10,183 nucleotides of DNA, from positions 1 to 10,183 of the forward strand of contig JAITGJ010000044.1 in NCBI GenBank assembly GCA_031280705.1. The letters run 5' to 3'. The notes below the pieces were generated by a model. It had not been told where the DNA came from. It worked only from the letters and a program-made list of their open reading frames with translations, and searched no databases. The stretch is from Spirochaetaceae bacterium (GTDB taxonomy: Bacteria > Spirochaetota > Spirochaetia > Treponematales > Breznakiellaceae). A program made the translations under genes and the position numbers. Each line of letters begins with the position of its first letter. Positions within the stretch are counted from its first letter, which is position 1. This document shows positions 6,886-10,183 of this stretch, piece by piece.

Positions 6886-8211
6886 ATGGCGCTTAAAGGT
6901 TTAGATATTTTCAAACTCTTGCCCAAAACAAACTGCAAGAAATGCGGAAGCCCCACCTGCATGGCATTTGCCATGAAGGTTGCCCAGGGCGGTATCGAAC
7001 TTGGCAAATGCCCGGACATCTCCGCCGATGCCCTGGCCCAGCTCAGTGAGGCGTCCGCGCCGCCGATGAAGTCCATCACCATCGGCGCCGGAGACAGGGA
7101 ATACAAACTCGGCGGCGAAACCGTACTGTTCCGCCACGACAAGACGTTTGTTTCCAAGAGTCTTTACGCCGTATCGGTGTGCCCCGGGTGTGTTGACGAA
7201 AAATTGCCCGAAATCAAGGCGATAGACTATGAACGCATCGGCGAGCGGATGATCGTCGATATTATCAATGTCGAATTTTCAGGGGACAAGGCGGCGTTCC
7301 TGGACACGGTGAAGAAGGCGGAGGGGGTCGGCCGCACGCTGATCCTTGACGTTACCGACGCCGATGCCGCGAAGGAAGCGGTGGAACTGGTCAAGGCCGG
7401 TAAGCCCATTCTGAACGGCGCCAACGAGTCCAACTGGGAAGCCTTCAACAAGATAGCCTCTGACGCGGGGATCGTGCTTGGCGTTGGCGGCAAGGACCTT
7501 GACGGCCTGTACGACACGGTTCAGAAACTGGAAGCGGCGGGCAACAAGAACCTGATCCTCGACGTGGGTTCCGCATCGGCGAAAGACGCCTTTGCCAACG
7601 CCGTACAGATTCGCCGCGCGGCGCTCAAGGACGGAGACCGCGGGTGTGGGTATCCGGCCATCGTCAATGTGGCGAAACTGTCTGACGATCCCCTCCAGCA
7701 GCTTGCCCTCGCTTCGGTGTTTACCCTGAAATATGGCTCGATTATTATTTTGAGCGGCATGAGTTACGCACAGGCGCTGCCCCTTTTCGGCCTCCGTCAG
7801 AATATTTACACCGATCCCCAGAAGCCCATGAAGATGGAGCCGAAGATTTATCCGATCAACGGCGCGGACGAAAACGCGGTCTGCGCGATCACGGTAGACT
7901 TCGCCCTTACCTACTTTGTGGTAAACGGCGAACTGGAGCGCTCCGGCGTACCGGTGAACTTTATCATCGCCGATGCGGGCGGTTATTCGGTGCTTACTTC
8001 CTGGGCGGCGGGCAAATTTTCCGCCGGAACGATTACCAAGTTCTTTAAGGAAGCGGACATTGAGGGCAAGGTCAAGAACCGGACGCTGATCCTTCCGGGA
8101 AAAGTTGCCGTGCTCAAGGGCGAACTGGAAGAGAGCCTTCCGGGCTGGAAGGTCCTGGTCGGCCCCAACGAGGCTGTTGGCCTTGTCAAATACCTGAAAG
8201 AACTTAAATAG
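6886..8211 (+). CDS. acsC: Corrinoid iron-sulfur protein, large subunit
   Basis: Carries the cobamide that accepts the methyl group from AcsE and donates it to AcsB. The 441 residues show three parts. The N-terminal [4Fe-4S] domain has C17, C20, C25 and C42 (NCKKCGSPTC...KCPD), the spacing of the family; this cluster reduces inactive Co(II). A TIM-barrel follows at about 60-320. The C-terminal Rossmann-like cobamide-binding domain at about 325-441 contains DAGGYSVLTSWAAGKF (363-378), including the cobamide-contact region around T371. AAGGAG at 6874-6879 begins right after the acsD stop and lies 6 nt before ATG, so the two subunits are probably co-translated. Confidence 0.96.
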   Translation: MALKGLDIFKLLPKTNCKKCGSPTCMAFAMKVAQGGIELGKCPDISADALAQLSEASAPPMKSITIGAGDREYKLGGETVLFRHDKTFVSKSLYAVSVCPGCVDEKLPEIKAIDYERIGERMIVDIINVEFSGDKAAFLDTVKKAEGVGRTLILDVTDADAAKEAVELVKAGKPILNGANESNWEAFNKIASDAGIVLGVGGKDLDGLYDTVQKLEAAGNKNLILDVGSASAKDAFANAVQIRRAALKDGDRGCGYPAIVNVAKLSDDPLQQLALASVFTLKYGSIIILSGMSYAQALPLFGLRQNIYTDPQKPMKMEPKIYPINGADENAVCAITVDFALTYFVVNGELERSGVPVNFIIADAGGYSVLTSWAAGKFSAGTITKFFKEADIEGKVKNRTLILPGKVAVLKGELEESLPGWKVLVGPNEAVGLVKYLKELK

Positions 8212-8220
8212 GAGACACCA

Positions 8221-9006
8221 ATGGCAAAATTTATCATGATTGGTGAAAACATTCACTGCATCGCCCCGTCAATCCGCAAGGCGATGGATGAACGCGATGA
8301 GGGCCCGATCCTTGAGCGCGCCAAAAAACAGCTTGACGCCGGGGCAACCTACCTGGATTTCAATATCGGCCCCAAGCGCAAGGGCAGCGAAGGTCTCATG
8401 TCGTGGGGCATTAAACTGCTCCAGTCGCACTTTGACAATGTGCCCATCGCGCTTGATACCGCCGACATTGATGAGATCGAAAGCGGCATCAAGGTGTACA
8501 ACCGTTCGAAGGGCAAGCCTATCGTCAATTCCGCCGACGCCGGTGAACGCAAAAAGTATATTGACGTCGCCGCGGCGAACGAGGCGATTGTTATCGCGCT
8601 TTGCTCCAAGGAAGGCGTCGCCAGCGACAACGATGAACGCGAAGCCTGCTGCCTCGAAATGCTGGAACACGGCATGGGCCTTGGCCTTGACGCCCAGGAT
8701 ATTTGGTTTGATCCCTGCTTTGTCGTCATCAAGGGCATGCAGGAAAAGCAGAAAGAAGTCCTCGGCTTTATCCGCTGGCTTGCCGAACAGGGCTTTGCCT
8801 CATCGGGCGGCCTTTCCAATGTGTCGAACGGGATGCCGAAGGAACTGCGCCCCATCGTTAACTCCCACATGATTGCCATGTCGATTGCCGCGGGCCTTAC
8901 TTCGGCTATCGTAAATCCCTGTGAGGAGGCGCTGAACAAGGCCATCAAGACGTCCGACATTATCATGAACAACAGCCTGTACGCGGACTCGTTCCTGGAA
9001 CTGTAG
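8221..9006 (+). CDS. acsE: 5-methyltetrahydrofolate:corrinoid iron-sulfur protein methyltransferase
   Basis: Transfers the methyl group of 5-methyl-tetrahydrofolate to Co(I) of AcsCD, linking the folate branch to acetyl-CoA synthesis. The 261 residues equal the family length (262 in Moorella). It is a pterin-binding TIM barrel of the dihydropteroate-synthase type: LDFNIGP at 45-51, the barrel aspartate in ALDTADIDEIE at 77-87 (D79), N103 in IVNSADAGE (corresponding to Moorella N96), D164 in WFDPC (Moorella D160) and N200 in GGLSNVSNG (Moorella N199 region). These correspondences are by motif, not computed alignment. AGGAG at 8210-8214 overlaps the acsC stop, 6 nt before ATG; the gap is 9 nt. 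It is the last gene before the tandem terminators. Confidence 0.96.
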   Translation: MAKFIMIGENIHCIAPSIRKAMDERDEGPILERAKKQLDAGATYLDFNIGPKRKGSEGLMSWGIKLLQSHFDNVPIALDTADIDEIESGIKVYNRSKGKPIVNSADAGERKKYIDVAAANEAIVIALCSKEGVASDNDEREACCLEMLEHGMGLGLDAQDIWFDPCFVVIKGMQEKQKEVLGFIRWLAEQGFASSGGLSNVSNGMPKELRPIVNSHMIAMSIAAGLTSAIVNPCEEALNKAIKTSDIIMNNSLYADSFLEL

Positions 9007-9047
9007 TCTACCGCCCGGCGGGGCGTGGCCGCCTCCGGGTTTGTGCG

Positions 9048-9085
9048 AGAACCCTCTGCCGGTTACGGTGCAGGGTTCTTTTTTT
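9048..9085 (+). terminator. Rho-independent terminator of the acetyl-CoA operon
   Basis: AGAACCC (9048-9054) pairs with GGGTTCT (9073-9079), extended by TGC (9057-9059) with GCA (9070-9072) past a 2-nt bulge. A run of seven T residues (9079-9085) follows. It lies about 40 nt after the acsE stop and is the first clear intrinsic terminator in the operon. Confidence 0.88.
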
Positions 9086-9091
9086 GCGGAG

Positions 9092-9123
9092 AAAACGCGG
9101 CCGGTGCATAACCGCGCGTTTTT
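9092..9123. terminator. Second, tandem and possibly bidirectional terminator
   Basis: AAAACGCG (9092-9099) pairs with CGCGTTTT (9115-9122), and inside it CGGT (9102-9105) pairs with ACCG (9111-9114), leaving a 2-nt bulge and a 5-nt loop. T residues at 9119-9123 and the A-run on the other arm mean it could act on either strand. It backs up the terminator 7 nt upstream and isolates the metal-handling genes from the operon. Confidence 0.65.
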
Positions 9124-9218
9124 GAATGATACGGGAATTGTCCGGAAGTTTTGCCGGGGCGCATCACACCGGCGCGGCTTTCGGGCAAGTCCTTACAAAT
9201 TATTTGAAGGAGAGCCAC

Positions 9219-9623
9219 ATGCCGGACGGACACAAACACGATCATCATGAACACGGACACGATCATCACCACCACGGGCATGATCACGAACATACTCACG
9301 GGCATAGTCATGAACATGAACATACTCATAAACATGAGCATGCTCATGAGCACACGCACGAGCATGAGCACACGCATGACCATGGGGGCGCCCGCACGGG
9401 AAGCGGCGCTGGCGGCGGGATAGACGCAAAAACTGTCGCGCTCCTTGACTATATGCTGAACCACAACCGGGACCACGCAGGGGAACTTGCGGCGATAGCC
9501 GGGGAACTTGAGCGGGCGGGAATGGACGCCGCCGCCCGGCTTGTGGAGGAAGGGGTACGCGGCTTCCAGGCGGGCAACGAAAAACTCGCGGAGGCGCTCG
9601 CTAGTATCCGGGGAGGAAAATAA
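9219..9623 (+). CDS. Histidine-rich metal-binding protein, probable nickel storage or chaperone
   Basis: The protein has 134 residues. Residues 1-55 contain 28 histidines, mostly in alternating H-x-H order with Glu, Asp, Thr, Gly or Lys between them; no cysteine is present. Residues 56-67 are a Gly-rich linker. Residues 68-134 look like a compact helical domain (LLDYMLNHNRDHAGELAAIA, then AARLVEEGVRGF and NEKLAEALASI) with two more histidines (H82, H86). Such tracts bind Ni, Co or Zn. CooJ and HypB-type proteins use comparable tracts, but in CooJ the tract is C-terminal, so the order here is reversed. AAGGAG lies just upstream of ATG 9219; a start at 9126 lacks one. Its stop overlaps the start of the CooT-like gene, which points to nickel supply for CooS and AcsB. 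Cobalt for the corrinoid protein is an alternative. No signal peptide is seen. Confidence 0.8.
   Translation: MPDGHKHDHHEHGHDHHHHGHDHEHTHGHSHEHEHTHKHEHAHEHTHEHEHTHDHGGARTGSGAGGGIDAKTVALLDYMLNHNRDHAGELAAIAGELERAGMDAAARLVEEGVRGFQAGNEKLAEALASIRGGK
9230..9384 (+). repeat. Low-complexity CAT/CAC codon tract
   Basis: The DNA for the histidine tract is a degenerate repeat of 6-bp (His-X) and 12-bp units. Near-identical words such as CATGAACATACTCA (two copies) and CATGAGCACACGCA recur in tandem. Such a tract can expand or contract by slippage, so tract length may differ between strains. Confidence 0.7.
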
Positions 9624-10069
9624 TGTGCCTTTCAACCGCATGGGAAATTGATGAAAAGGGCGGCAGGATAAAAATCCGCGAGCATATAAGCTCCGTGCGG
9701 GTGTCCGGAAGCACGGTAACGCTTACGGACCTTATGGGAGAAGAAGTTGTCATAACGGGGATACTGCAAAGTATTGATCTTGTAAAAAACGATATTCTTG
9801 TGATGAAGACCGCGGCGGTAACCGCCGGGATCCCTCCGGTAAAACGCTACGAGCGCATCCGGGAAATATTCAACCGGTGCGAGAATAACCAGATGCGGGA
9901 TGTGGACATTGCGGAAATTACCTCTGGCGATATTGACGCGGAAGTAAAAACATTCTGCGTGGGGGAGACGGTAACCTGCGACAAGCAGACCCGGGACGGC
10001 CGTGTTACGGTGTTTGACATTTGTACCGACGGCATGAACCAGCGGCTGACCTACACGCTTATCGACTAG
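9623..10069 (+). CDS. CooT-like nickel-binding protein with an extra C-terminal domain
   Basis: The first 65 or so residues (MCLSTAWEID...GGRIKIREHISSVRV...VTLTDLMGEEVVITGILQSIDLVKNDILV) have the pattern of CooT, a small nickel-binding protein needed for CODH maturation, including the invariant Met-Cys start whose C2 is the metal ligand. Known CooT is about 66 residues; this protein has 148. Residues 66-148 are an unrecognised extension that begins with a helix-like stretch (VKRYERIREIFNRC), then looks beta-rich, with C86, C112, C119 and C134. The start overlaps the preceding stop as TAATG, with GGGAGG upstream, so translation is coupled to the His-rich protein. The reading frame is intact to TAG at 10067-10069. 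A nickel delivery role is inferred from family and context; the role of the extension is unknown. Confidence 0.8.
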   Translation: MCLSTAWEIDEKGGRIKIREHISSVRVSGSTVTLTDLMGEEVVITGILQSIDLVKNDILVMKTAAVTAGIPPVKRYERIREIFNRCENNQMRDVDIAEITSGDIDAEVKTFCVGETVTCDKQTRDGRVTVFDICTDGMNQRLTYTLID

Positions 10070-10183
10070 TATCATATCATGATTTAAACAGTGGATAAAG
10101 GCGATGAAGTTTTATCCGCGCGTCATCGGTGGTAAACCTCCAGTTGATTTTGTTTGCGGCTTTATTTCGTAGAGCGTTCCACG
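10070..10183 (-). mobile_element. Right-edge fragment of an insertion sequence (IS630-type, inferred)
   Basis: The window ends inside this element. The end nearest the operon probably lies between 10067 and 10076, immediately after the CooT-like stop, close to a TA dinucleotide as expected for IS630 insertion. Terminal inverted repeats cannot be verified because the other end is outside. GGATAAA (10093-10099) and TTTATCC (10111-10117) form an internal hairpin. Confidence 0.5.
10077..10183 (-). CDS. C-terminus of an IS630-type transposase (truncated by the window edge)
   Basis: Reading the minus strand from the window edge, one frame gives 34 residues and a TGA (complement of 10077-10079): it starts WNALRNKAANKINWRF and ends IKLHRLYPLFKS. 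The pattern INWRFTTDDARIKLxxLYP is remembered as the usual C-terminus of IS630/Tc1-like DDE transposases. The DDE residues lie outside the window, so activity cannot be judged. It converges on the CooT-like gene with no terminator between them. Confidence 0.72.
   Translation of the reverse strand, partial: WNALRNKAANKINWRFTTDDARIKLHRLYPLFKS

Noticed and set aside
9126..9218. Upstream in-frame ATG adding 31 residues to the His-rich protein
   Set aside because: There is no ribosome site at 9126, and it starts within 3 nt of a terminator; a strong AAGGAG precedes 9219.

Overview
The window carries the carbonyl branch of the Wood-Ljungdahl (reductive acetyl-CoA) pathway as one apparently complete plus-strand operon: cooS (CO dehydrogenase), cooC (Ni-insertion ATPase), acsB (acetyl-CoA synthase), acsD and acsC (the two corrinoid iron-sulfur protein subunits) and acsE (methyltetrahydrofolate:CFeSP methyltransferase). 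All six are full length and keep the metal-ligand and catalytic residues visible by eye. An acetogen is the natural host. The high-GC coding style, strong AAGGAG-type ribosome sites and the lipoprotein-like tail at the left edge would fit a termite-gut type Treponema, but that host assignment is inference from memory and not shown by the sequence.

Layout. Positions 1-160 are the last 52 codons of a truncated gene, closed by a terminator at about 179-214. Positions 161-740 hold no credible gene; they are very GC-rich and full of direct repeats, inverted repeats and hairpins. An AT-rich stretch (about 660-760) with a possible promoter leads into the operon at 845-9006. The first four genes are separated by gaps of 87, 40 and 142 nt; two of these gaps contain strong hairpins without T-tracts. 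The last three genes (acsD-acsC-acsE) are packed with gaps of only 12 and 9 nt. Two tandem intrinsic terminators at 9048-9123 end the operon.

A second small unit follows: a 134-residue protein whose first 55 residues contain 28 histidines (9219-9623), and a translationally coupled CooT-like protein (9623-10069) with an extra C-terminal half of about 80 residues. Both look like nickel-handling accessories, which fits the Ni-dependent enzymes upstream (Ni-Fe-S C-cluster of CooS, Ni-Ni-Fe-S A-cluster of AcsB). The right edge is the C-terminus of a minus-strand IS630-type transposase that starts within a few bases of the cooT-like stop.

Working together: CooS reduces CO2 to CO; AcsE moves the methyl group from methyl-tetrahydrofolate to the cobamide on AcsCD; AcsB joins methyl, CO and CoA into acetyl-CoA. 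CooC, and probably the His-rich and CooT-like proteins, supply nickel. No gene for the methyl (folate) branch, for CooF-type ferredoxin or for a reductive activator of the corrinoid protein is in the window.
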